From: Candidatus Margulisiibacteriota bacterium
GTDB lineage: Bacteria > Margulisbacteria > Termititenacia > Termititenacales > Termititenacaceae
Direction: 5' to 3'
DNA length: 9,799 nucleotides
Assembly (NCBI GenBank): GCA_031264205.1
Contig: JAISEH010000057.1
Location: forward strand, 1 to 9,799
The notes under the pieces were generated by a model. That model saw only the letters and a program-made list of their open reading frames with translations. It had not been told where the DNA came from and searched no databases. Numbering within the stretch: the first letter of the stretch is position 1; each line of letters begins with the position of its first letter. Made by a program: the position numbers and the translations under genes. Shown piece after piece: positions 1-5,457 of the stretch.

Positions 1-612
1 GAGAATATATTTTTCCAGATACACGCCGCCGTTGCCAAAACAGGACTTGGCCTCTTCCGACGCCGCGGCAAAAAGTTTGTCCAGCTCGTCCGCTTTTTCC
101 ACCAGACGCATACCGCGTCCGCCGCCGCCAGCCGTAGCCTTGATGAGCAGCGGATAGCCTATTTCCCCGGCGGCCTGCCGCGCCGCCGTCACATCAGGGA
201 CAATATTTTCCGTCCCGGGCACGCAGGGCACACCGGCCGCCTGCATAGTTTGGCGGGCGCTGGCTTTGTCGCCCATGCCGTTGATCGCCTGCACCGACGG
301 CCCGATAAACTTGATATTGTGCGCCTGACAGATATCCGCAAAAGCCGCGCTCTCGGCCAGAAAACCGTACCCCGGATGGATCGCGTCAGCGCCGGTCATT
401 TCCGCGACAGCGATCAGGCGGGGAATATTCAAATAACTGTCCTTGGACGGAGCCGGACCGATGCAATACGCTTCGCCGGCCATGCGCACATGCAGGCTTT
501 CGCGGTCAGCCTCGGAGTACACGGCCACCGTCGCCACATTCAGTTCCTGACAGGCGCGGATGATCCGCACCGCGATCTCGCCGCGATTGGCGATCAAAAT
601 CTTTTTAAACAT
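1..612 (-). CDS. accC: Biotin carboxylase subunit of acetyl-CoA carboxylase (N-terminal part, cut by window edge)
   Basis: Catalyses ATP-dependent carboxylation of the biotin carried by AccB, the first half-reaction of acetyl-CoA carboxylase in fatty acid synthesis (cytoplasmic). The 204 visible codons begin MFKKILIANRGEIAVRIIRA, the family's standard opening. The motif HPGYGFLAE follows at residues 79-87, GDKASAR with an ATP-site Lys at 114-120, the ATP-grasp lysine in PLLIKA near 158, and the glycine-rich loop GGGGRGM at 162-168. The full protein should be about 445-450 aa, so roughly 55% lies outside. The start is fixed by an AAGGG ribosome site 5 nt upstream and by homology. The gene is not preceded by accB, its usual partner; the upstream neighbour is an unrelated secreted protein. 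Pyruvate carboxylase or another biotin-dependent carboxylase has the same N-terminal fold and cannot be fully excluded from this fragment. Confidence 0.93.
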   Translation of the reverse strand, partial: MFKKILIANRGEIAVRIIRACQELNVATVAVYSEADRESLHVRMAGEAYCIGPAPSKDSYLNIPRLIAVAEMTGADAIHPGYGFLAESAAFADICQAHNIKFIGPSVQAINGMGDKASARQTMQAAGVPCVPGTENIVPDVTAARQAAGEIGYPLLIKATAGGGGRGMRLVEKADELDKLFAAASEEAKSCFGNGGVYLEKYIL

Positions 613-649
613 TTTCGCCCTTTCTTGAAGCTAAAACAAATCGGGGAAA

Positions 650-658
650 ATTATAACA
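650..658 (-). promoter_or_regulatory. Extended -10 promoter for accC
   Basis: On the minus strand TG-T-TATAAT stands about 38 nt before the accC ATG, a perfect -10 hexamer with a TGn extension. No good -35 box lies 16-18 nt upstream, as is common for extended -10 promoters. It would start transcription near 643 and give a leader of about 30 nt. This fits accC being transcribed apart from the gene upstream. Confidence 0.6.
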
Positions 659-719
659 AACATCAGCCTATAGAGCGAATACTTTAAATCATTTGTACTC
701 GTCAGACGGCAACGCGCGA

Positions 720-762
720 CGAACCGCCATTAAGACTTTTTGCGGGTCTTTTTGGCGGTTCG
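720..762 (-). terminator. Hairpin after the secreted-protein gene, possible atypical terminator
   Basis: Nine base pairs (720-728 with 754-762, CGAACCGCC on the plus strand) enclose an inner 5-bp stem (732-736 with 746-750). It lies 22 nt past the stop codon of the gene at 784-1836 and before the accC promoter, where a terminator would be expected. Neither side has a U-run after the outer stem, so intrinsic termination is doubtful. It may instead be an RNA 3'-end stabiliser. Confidence 0.35.
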
Positions 763-783
763 ACATGAATAAGTTTACGCAGC

Positions 784-1836
784 TTAATTCCTTAAAGCAA
801 ATCCATCCACACCGGAATCACCGGAATAAACAAGAGTGCGCGCACCGCCGCTTAACGGCACAGAGTACAGTTGTCCCCCGATAGCATTATGAAAGTATAA
901 ACGCTGGTCGCTGACAGAATAAGCCAAATTATAATAGTAACCATTATCCACCACCGGAGTAACTTCGGTAATTGTCGGTGAACTGTCTATTCTGTATAAA
1001 TACATAGCGCCACCGTTTGCTTTTATCACCACGACAGCGGTGTTATTATCAATCCACAAAGCTCTGGTTATGCGACCACCAGATACTTCGACTGGATATA
1101 CAACCGCTTGGTAATCAGTCAGGGTAGAAAAATCAGAGGAAAGAGAGTAAATCTGCACTCCGCTGTTGCTGGAATTTCCGCAAATTACTTTGCTTTTGTC
1201 CGGTGACACAGCTATAGCATGGTTAGTATTTAAACTCTTTCCATAACTGGTTACATTACTGCCGTTTTTGTTTATTTTTTTTATAGAGTCAAAATCTGCA
1301 TATATCACTGTGTCTTCATCCAGCCAATCCGCCCCAAACCAATCAGAAACATAAAAAAAATTAAATGGATGATACATCTGCAATGTGTCACAAATACTAC
1401 TATCATAACCGTTATCACCCCGCACAAAGAAATTATGATTTGGGCCGGAAAATTTATTGTCCACATCCGTTCCCCAAACAGTACTAGCATTGCCGGTAAG
1501 CAGCTCAATTTGCTCATTGCTGTCAAATGTGCCAAGTTGTAAGTGGTAATCGTTGTTAGTATCTTTGTAAATATACATAAAACTGTCATGGTCAGCTATC
1601 GGGTTGGACAACGCGGTATACTCAGCCGGAACAGCAATAGTTCCAATTACATTGCCGTCATTATCCAGTGTAGTAAAGTTTCCTGTGTCGTTGGTCCTGA
1701 TAATAAATTTCACAGCCGATGGCGCAGGACCGCCGCCGCCTGACGAACCACCGCCGGAGTCGGACGCAGTTTTGCCGTAGCCGAATATTGCCAGTGTCAG
1801 CATGATTGTGAAAATCGCTAAAATTATTTTTTTCAT
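784..1836 (-). CDS. Secreted beta-propeller-like protein with Gly-rich linker; lipobox Cys replaced by Tyr
   Basis: No specific family is recognised. The 350-aa product opens with a signal peptide: MKK, then a hydrophobic stretch to about residue 18. It is followed by GYGKTASDS and a Gly/Ser linker (residues 28-36). The rest (about 42-350) is rich in short beta-strand-like segments with phrases such as AVSPDKSKVICG (209-220), NNTAVVV (264-270) and DQRLYFHNA (310-318), typical of WD40/TolB-like propellers. The N-terminus looks like a lipoprotein of the form LAIFG-C-GK followed by a Gly linker, but residue 20 is Tyr (TAC). The start has a strong ribosome site, CAGGAGAAAAACC before ATG. Without the Cys it would be periplasmic or secreted rather than lipid-anchored. 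A sequencing error or polymorphism (TGC to TAC) is the alternative. The role is unknown. Confidence 0.75.
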   Translation of the reverse strand: MKKIILAIFTIMLTLAIFGYGKTASDSGGGSSGGGGPAPSAVKFIIRTNDTGNFTTLDNDGNVIGTIAVPAEYTALSNPIADHDSFMYIYKDTNNDYHLQLGTFDSNEQIELLTGNASTVWGTDVDNKFSGPNHNFFVRGDNGYDSSICDTLQMYHPFNFFYVSDWFGADWLDEDTVIYADFDSIKKINKNGSNVTSYGKSLNTNHAIAVSPDKSKVICGNSSNSGVQIYSLSSDFSTLTDYQAVVYPVEVSGGRITRALWIDNNTAVVVIKANGGAMYLYRIDSSPTITEVTPVVDNGYYYNLAYSVSDQRLYFHNAIGGQLYSVPLSGGARTLVYSGDSGVDGFALRN

Positions 1837-1880
1837 GGTTTTTCTCCTGTGTGTTTTTTATTTTCTTTCTTCGTTCCAAT

Positions 1881-1898
1881 GTTTCGCGTAAGCGAAAC
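1881..1898. repeat. Perfect 7-bp hairpin in the leader
   Basis: GTTTCGC and GCGAAAC flank a 4-nt loop, GTAA on the plus strand (a GNRA tetraloop in plus-strand RNA, UUAC in the minus-strand RNA). It sits about 45 nt upstream of the ATG at 1836 and directly beside the larger branched element at 1900-1982. Confidence 0.6.
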
Positions 1899-1899
1899 A

Positions 1900-1982
1900 C
1901 CCCACCGCAGCTAACGCTGCTGGCCTCCTCTTAGTAAGGGGAGGCAAACCAAAATTTGCGAAGTAAATTTTGGTTGGTGGGG
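1900..1982. repeat. Multi-branched palindromic element (three hairpins inside an outer stem)
   Basis: An outer stem pairs CCCCACC (1900-1906) with GGTGGGG (1976-1982). Inside are three hairpins: GCAGC-TAAC-GCTGC (1907-1920); a 10-bp stem with one G-T pair built on GCCTCC/GGAGGC (1923-1945); and a perfect 11-bp stem AACCAAAATTT/AAATTTTGGTT (1947-1975). All stems are perfect or nearly so, and they are packed with almost no unpaired bases. This is the architecture of a dispersed palindromic (REP/MITE-like) element or a structured RNA. It lies in the predicted leader of the secreted-protein gene. I do not see a second copy in the window. Confidence 0.7.
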
Positions 1983-2075
1983 TTGTAGCCCGGAGTTACG
2001 TAACACAGGAGAAATTTGTTAAATGCTTAAATACGGAAAATGCTAGGTTTTTAGCGTAGGTACGCCAAAAATTCT

Positions 2076-2089
2076 GGGTGGGGGGGGGG
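2076..2089. repeat. G-run: GGGT followed by ten G
   Basis: Plus strand GGGT then an uninterrupted run of ten G (2080-2089). In the minus-strand transcript it is a C10 run about 45 nt after the predicted transcription start. Runs of this length are slippage-prone. It is also the most error-prone spot of the window for sequencing, so the exact length is uncertain. Confidence 0.85.
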
Positions 2090-2138
2090 TGCTACAAAGG
2101 AATTTATTACAAAATTGTATTTATCCGCCATGCGGGTA

Positions 2139-2166
2139 ATTATAACCTGTTTTTGGGTTTTGTAAA
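2139..2166 (-). promoter_or_regulatory. Sigma70-type promoter for the secreted-protein gene
   Basis: Minus strand TTTACA (2161-2166), a 16-nt spacer and a perfect TATAAT (2139-2144). Predicted start is near 2132. The only substantial gene downstream is the one starting at 1836, which would give an unusually long leader of about 295 nt carrying the C10 run and the branched element. An ATG at 2129-2131 falls almost exactly at the predicted start. Confidence 0.65.
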
Positions 2167-2171
2167 CAGCA

Positions 2172-2215
2172 AGAGCGCTCCGCGCCTATGACCCGTAAAT
2201 CGCGGCGCAAGCTCT
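2172..2215. repeat. Nested inverted repeat upstream of the leader promoter
   Basis: AGAGC (2172-2176) pairs with GCTCT (2211-2215), and inside it GCGCC (2182-2186) pairs with GGCGC (2204-2208). A competing pairing of CCGCGCC (2180-2186) with GGCGCGG (2216-2222) also exists. It lies between the terminator at 2233-2268 and the promoter at 2139-2166. No gene is evident here; role unknown. Confidence 0.4.
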
Positions 2216-2232
2216 GGCGCGGCATCACAAAG

Positions 2233-2268
2233 AAAAAGGGACAGAATTTAAAAACTCTGTCCCTTTTT
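2233..2268. terminator. Strong bidirectional intrinsic terminator
   Basis: A 13-bp perfect stem (AAAAAGGGACAGA with TCTGTCCCTTTTT) and a 10-nt loop, with T-runs at the 3' side on both strands. In the minus direction it ends transcription from the small gene at 2295-2459, and any read-through from queA, just before the next promoter. Confidence 0.9.
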
Positions 2269-2294
2269 TTCAAAATTTTTGCGCTAAACTAAAA

Positions 2295-2459
2295 TTATTT
2301 GAACATCAAATAATCCATGCAGCCAAAAGCGCCCATAAACCCTAAACCGGCACATACGCCATATTCTAAACCGCCAGCCGTCATATCAGTATCCAGTTGC
2401 ATCGCAAAATACACAATCAACCAACAAGCCAAAATCACCAGCGCCACGAATAACAGCAT
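2295..2459 (-). CDS. Small membrane protein (54 aa), hypothetical
   Basis: No family recognised. The ORF starts MLLFVALVILACWLIVYF, a clear transmembrane helix (residues 2-19). After a short polar stretch (QLDTDMT) comes a second, weaker hydrophobic Gly-rich segment (about 34-47) containing Cys36 and Cys47. The ATG has a good ribosome site, GAGGTGG, 4 nt upstream. A promoter (2541-2568) precedes it and a terminator follows 27 nt past the stop, so it has a complete one-gene transcription unit. The reading frame stays open upstream for over 20 codons and encodes a zinc-ribbon-like CxxxxCxxC stretch joined directly to the membrane helix. No standard start codon was found there, so the functional protein may be longer or the gene may be decayed. 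Confidence 0.55.
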   Translation of the reverse strand: MLLFVALVILACWLIVYFAMQLDTDMTAGGLEYGVCAGLGFMGAFGCMDYLMFK

Positions 2460-2540
2460 TGCCCACCTCGCTTTCTCTATTCGGGCATAACCACAACGCG
2501 CGCATAACCATTCATAACAGGGATACTCTAGTACAGTATT

Positions 2541-2568
2541 ATAATAGCATGGTATGCATTTTTGTCAA
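2541..2568 (-). promoter_or_regulatory. Sigma70-type promoter upstream of the small membrane gene
   Basis: Minus strand consensus TTGACA (2563-2568), 16-nt spacer, TATTAT (2541-2546) preceded by TGC, an extended -10. An overlapping TATAAT (2538-2543) would have a 19-nt spacer. An AT-rich tract just upstream of the -35 (TTTTTTTATAAAATTT) resembles an UP element. The spacer holds a short palindrome, GCAT-ACC-ATGC. Confidence 0.7.
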
Positions 2569-2647
2569 GCGAAATTTTATAAAAAAATCCGCTCTAGACG
2601 CTTAATAGGCATATTTTTGGTGTAAATATGGCAAAAATGCCGCGCTT

Positions 2648-3730
2648 TTAAATTATCAGCATAGCGTCGCCAAATGAGAAAAAGCGGTATTTTTGCCGTA
2701 TGGCTTCTCGGTAGGCCGCCAAAATTTTCTCGCGGCCGGCCAGGGCGGAGACCAGCAGCAGGAGCGTAGACCGGGGCAGATGAAAATTGGTGATCAGCGC
2801 GTCGACAATTTTGAATTGATACCCCGGATAAATATACAGGCTGGTGCTGCCCTGTAGCGCGGATGTTTCCGCGCCGCGCAGAATTTGCTCCGCCGCGGTT
2901 TCCAGTACGCGCGCGGACGTGGTGCCGACTGCGATCACGCGTCCTCCGCGCGCGCGGCATTCCCGCACGGCCTGCACTGTCTGTTCCGGACAAAAATACT
3001 CCTCGGCATGAATACGATGCTCTCGTATATCCGCGGTCTGGAGCGGCTGAAAAGTCCCCGTCCCGACATGCAAAGTTACAAAAGCTTTGGCCGTGCCTTT
3101 GGCCGCGATCTTGTCCAGTAATTCTTGAGAAAAATGCAGTCCGGCGGTCGGCGCGGCGGCGGCGCCCGGCGTCTTGGCATAGACAGTCTGATAACGTTCG
3201 GCCAATTCTAAGCGGTCACTGACTGTAAGCCCGTTAGGGAGCGGAGCCGGAGTGACTGTCTTGATATACGGCGGCAAGGGCGTCTGTCCGTAACGAAAAA
3301 GTTTTTCCCAAAAATCCCCGGCAAAAGAAAATTCCACGCGCCGCCGACCGTCAGACAATTTTTCTAAAATTACCGCCGCGAAATCCGCGCCGAAACGCAC
3401 CACACTGCCGGACGCTAAACGCCGGCCGGGTCTGACCAGCGCTTCCCAATGCGCGGCGTCAAGTTGTTTCAGCAAAAAAACCTCGCATTGCGCGCCGGTT
3501 TCTTTGCGACCGAGCAGACGCGCCGGCAAAACTTTGGTGTCGTTGAAAACCAGTAAATCTTGCGGCTCCAGATAATCCAGAATATCGCGAAAATATTTGT
3601 GCTCTAGGAAATTATTTTCCCGCCGCAAAATCAGCAGACGCGCATCTTCGCGCCGCGCGGCCGGAGTCTGCGCGATCAATTCTGGCGGCAGCTCATATTT
3701 ATACAGGTCCGCGGAGAATTCTCCGGTCAT
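2648..3730 (-). CDS. queA: S-adenosylmethionine:tRNA ribosyltransferase-isomerase (queuosine synthesis)
   Basis: QueA transfers the ribosyl part of S-adenosylmethionine to preQ1 in tRNA, forming epoxyqueuosine at wobble position 34 of GUN-anticodon tRNAs (cytoplasmic). The 360-aa product carries the family's blocks in order: VFNDTKVLPARL (61-72), ERYQTVYA (178-185), PTAGLHF (194-200), HVGTGTFQP (221-229), AVGTTSARVLE (267-277), TNFHLPRSTLL (314-324) and FSFGDAMLI at the C-terminus. Length is normal (about 340-360), with a few extra residues before ERYQTVYA. Its ATG overlaps the stop of the upstream BFN gene (TAATG) and no Shine-Dalgarno is obvious, so translation is probably coupled. It is the last gene of the infC operon. 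No other queuosine genes are in the window. Confidence 0.97.
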   Translation of the reverse strand: MTGEFSADLYKYELPPELIAQTPAARREDARLLILRRENNFLEHKYFRDILDYLEPQDLLVFNDTKVLPARLLGRKETGAQCEVFLLKQLDAAHWEALVRPGRRLASGSVVRFGADFAAVILEKLSDGRRRVEFSFAGDFWEKLFRYGQTPLPPYIKTVTPAPLPNGLTVSDRLELAERYQTVYAKTPGAAAAPTAGLHFSQELLDKIAAKGTAKAFVTLHVGTGTFQPLQTADIREHRIHAEEYFCPEQTVQAVRECRARGGRVIAVGTTSARVLETAAEQILRGAETSALQGSTSLYIYPGYQFKIVDALITNFHLPRSTLLLLVSALAGREKILAAYREAIRQKYRFFSFGDAMLII

Positions 3731-4224
3731 TACTGTTTGTTGAAATATTTTTTGAAATCGTCCGGATTGACGTTGTTGATAAATTCCTGAAACTTGGCGG
3801 TTTCCTCTTTGTCTTTTTCAGAATTGACCATTTTGGCGTTGAGCATCACGTTTTCCAGCACAAAAATCGGCGAGCCGGTACGCACCGCGATAGCGATGGC
3901 GTCGGAGGAGCGGCAGTCGATTTTCACCACTTCTTTGGCGCCTTTGGGACGAATCTCCAGCACCGCGTAAAAAGTGTCTTCTTTGTGGTCGACAATCACC
4001 ACTTTTTCCACAGCGGCCTGCATTTGCGCAAAAATATTGGCGATGAGATCGTGGGTCATCGGCCGCGGCGATTTGAAATCCTGCAAAGCCATAGCGATAG
4101 CGCCGGCCTCAAACATGCCGATCCAGATCGGCAAAAAATTGCGTTCCTCGCTGTCTTTCAAAAGAACTATCGGGGACATATTGCGCGGATCAAAACCGAG
4201 ACCGCTTAATTCCATTTGAATCAT
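3730..4224 (-). CDS. Bifunctional nuclease (BFN/DUF151) family protein
   Basis: The 164-aa product belongs to the BFN family, named for a plant protein with RNase and DNase activity; bacterial members are widespread but mostly uncharacterised. Family blocks visible: PIVLLKDSEERNFLPIWIG (18-36) followed by EAGAIAMAL, then RPMTHDL (54-60), and the conserved core IDCRSSDAIAIAVR (102-115) with PIFV just after. The C-terminal 30 residues are charged and may be disordered or mediate contacts. The start is 3 nt after the rplT stop. A second in-frame Met (residue 4) is possible, but family members usually begin a few residues before the conserved GLxxDP motif, favouring the first. Cytoplasmic. Its place between ribosomal genes and queA suggests a link to RNA metabolism, which is an inference. 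Confidence 0.93.
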   Translation of the reverse strand: MIQMELSGLGFDPRNMSPIVLLKDSEERNFLPIWIGMFEAGAIAMALQDFKSPRPMTHDLIANIFAQMQAAVEKVVIVDHKEDTFYAVLEIRPKGAKEVVKIDCRSSDAIAIAVRTGSPIFVLENVMLNAKMVNSEKDKEETAKFQEFINNVNPDDFKKYFNKQ

Positions 4225-4227
4225 TGG

Positions 4228-4575
4228 CTAGCCCTTGGCTTTGGCGGCGATCTGCGCGAATACAGCGCTGTCCGCAATCGCCAGGTCAGCCAGAATTTTG
4301 CGGTCAAGTTTAATATTGGCCTTTTTCAAACCGCCGATAAATTTGGAGTAAGAAAGTCCCAGCGCGGTCAGCGCGGCGCTCAATCTCTGTATCCACAGCG
4401 CGCGAAACTCAGCTTTTTTCTTGCGGCGGTCGCGGTAGGCCTTGACGCCGGCTTTGATCGCGCGGACATTGGCCGAAGCTTTGAAAAGTTTTTTGCCCGC
4501 GCCGCGGAAACCTTTCGTGCGTTTAAAAACTTTTTTCTTTTTTTGTCTGGCGACGTTGCCTCGTTTGACGCGCAT
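4228..4575 (-). CDS. rplT: 50S ribosomal protein L20
   Basis: L20 binds 23S rRNA and is needed early in 50S assembly. The 115-aa product starts MRVKRGNVARQKKKKVFK and continues with KGFRGAGKKLF, AYRDRRKKKAEFRALWIQRL (46-65 region) and GLSYSKFIGGLKKANIKLDRK, all hallmark L20 segments. Length matches the family (about 115-120). A GAAGGAG ribosome site lies 6 nt before the ATG. It lies 12 nt after rpmI. In many bacteria L20 represses this operon by binding its mRNA; here the leader is too short for the long Firmicutes-type control region, so any feedback would act at an internal site. Confidence 0.98.
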   Translation of the reverse strand: MRVKRGNVARQKKKKVFKRTKGFRGAGKKLFKASANVRAIKAGVKAYRDRRKKKAEFRALWIQRLSAALTALGLSYSKFIGGLKKANIKLDRKILADLAIADSAVFAQIAAKAKG

Positions 4576-4587
4576 TTTTTTCTCCTT

Positions 4588-4785
4588 CTATAAATAGGGC
4601 AGCATTACTTTTAATTTTTGCAAATCGGTTTTATGCACTGGCTGCAATTTGCTCAATTTCTTTTTGTTTTTCGGTTTTTTACATTCGCGCAAATGGGCAC
4701 TGCTGCCCGGCTGCCGCAACACTTTGCCTCCGCCGGTCGCTCTAAAACGCTTGGCTGCGGATTTTCTGGTTTTCATTTTAGGCAT
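4588..4785 (-). CDS. rpmI: 50S ribosomal protein L35
   Basis: Small basic 65-aa protein of the large ribosomal subunit. It begins MPKMKTRKSAAKRFRATGGG, the standard L35 start, and ends KVMLPYL, the standard L35 end. The ATG at 4783-4785 is chosen over an in-frame upstream ATG at 4837-4839 because it follows AAGGAG by 7 nt and because family members start here. The first eight bases overlap the end of infC, so the two are probably translationally coupled. Confidence 0.97.
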   Translation of the reverse strand: MPKMKTRKSAAKRFRATGGGKVLRQPGSSAHLRECKKPKNKKKLSKLQPVHKTDLQKLKVMLPYL

Positions 4786-5374
4786 TTTCGTTCTCCTTTG
4801 GTTTCGTCTCGGGCGCGGCGGACTGTATTTCCGTCGCAATCTCCATTATTCTTTTACGCCCGGGCACGATCACTATCGACATCTGACGGCCAAGCAGTCT
4901 GGGGGTCAGCGTCGGGCTGTCCGTCCAGCCCAAATCCGCGATCTGCTCCAAATACTGCGCGATTAAGGCGTGTCCCAGCTCCGGATGCGTACCCTCGCGG
5001 CCTTTAAAAAACACGGTCAATTTTACTTTGTAGCCTTTGGTCAAAAACTCGCGGCCGTGTTTCAGGCGCACCGCAAAATCATGCTGGCCAATGCGCGGCG
5101 TTAATTTCAATTCTTTTAAAACATTGGTTTTATTATTGCTTTTTTTATTCGCGTCTTTTTGCTTTTTTTCTTTTTTATAACGGTACTGGCCGTAATCCAA
5201 AATCTTGGCGACCGGCGGCTCCGCATTGGGCGACACCAAGAATAAATCCAACCCTGCTTCTTTGGCCTGCGCGAGAGCCTCGCTTTTGGCCAGCACCACC
5301 TGCTGACCGTCGTCTAAAATCAATTTGACCTTTTCCGCGCGGATATACTGATTGAGCAGTTCGTTTGGCTTAAT
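4778..5374 (-). CDS. infC: Translation initiation factor IF-3, apparent AUU start
   Basis: IF-3 binds the 30S subunit, prevents early subunit joining and checks start-codon pairing. With the AUU start the product is 198 aa: N-terminal domain (about 1-70) with NQYIRAEKV and VSPNAEPPVAKILDYG (48-62), a Lys-rich linker, and C-terminal domain (about 85-175) with LKELKLTPRIGQHDF and GRQMSIVIVPGRK. A charged tail of about 20 residues extends past the usual end. The start is placed at ATT (5372-5374): GAGG lies 8 nt upstream and the position matches homologues. The in-frame ATG at 5465-5467 lies upstream of the promoter and cannot be on this transcript; no ATG lies between. AUU initiation is the known device by which IF-3 represses its own synthesis in Escherichia coli. 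Confidence 0.93.
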   Translation of the reverse strand: MKPNELLNQYIRAEKVKLILDDGQQVVLAKSEALAQAKEAGLDLFLVSPNAEPPVAKILDYGQYRYKKEKKQKDANKKSNNKTNVLKELKLTPRIGQHDFAVRLKHGREFLTKGYKVKLTVFFKGREGTHPELGHALIAQYLEQIADLGWTDSPTLTPRLLGRQMSIVIVPGRKRIMEIATEIQSAAPETKPKENENA

Positions 5375-5382
5375 CTTACGCA

Positions 5383-5390
5383 CCTCTTTC
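5383..5390 (-). promoter_or_regulatory. Ribosome binding site that sets the AUU start of infC
   Basis: Minus strand GAAAGAGG with 8 nt to ATT. A GTG at 5381-5383 overlaps the site itself and so cannot be the start. No ATG, GTG or TTG at a proper distance is in frame. Confidence 0.75.
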
Positions 5391-5405
5391 TTTGCTAGAA
5401 GCAGT

Positions 5406-5434
5406 ATTATAAAGAGCGGACGGGTGAGTGTCAA
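5406..5434 (-). promoter_or_regulatory. Full-consensus sigma70 promoter for the infC operon
   Basis: Minus strand TTGACA (5429-5434), exactly 17 nt, TATAAT (5406-5411): all twelve positions match the consensus at optimal spacing. Predicted start is near 5399, giving a leader of about 25 nt before infC. It lies only 24 nt past the stop of the preceding gene, separating the peptide-modification cluster from the translation operon. Confidence 0.9.
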
Positions 5435-5437
5435 CGC

Positions 5438-5453
5438 GCGGAGCAAGCTCCAC
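5438..5453 (-). other. Short CUUG-tetraloop hairpin after the peptide-modification cluster
   Basis: Minus strand GTGGAG-CTTG-CTCCGC, six base pairs including one U-G, with a stable CUUG loop. It starts 5 nt past the stop of the U32-like gene. There is no following U-run, so it is not a convincing intrinsic terminator; read-through into the infC operon is possible. Confidence 0.4.
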
Positions 5454-5457
5454 CACG

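Noticed and set aside
250..687. 145-codon plus-strand frame
   Set aside because: Antisense to accC, whose conserved biotin carboxylase motifs are unmistakable on the minus strand; high GC keeps the opposite frame open.
2023..2046. Seven-codon plus-strand ORF with GGAGAA upstream
   Set aside because: Too short to judge, no promoter or downstream plus-strand gene; the ribosome-site-like sequence is probably chance.
4786..4839. Longer L35 beginning at 4839
   Set aside because: The extra 18 residues lie inside infC and precede the ribosome site; L35 proteins begin at MPKMKT.
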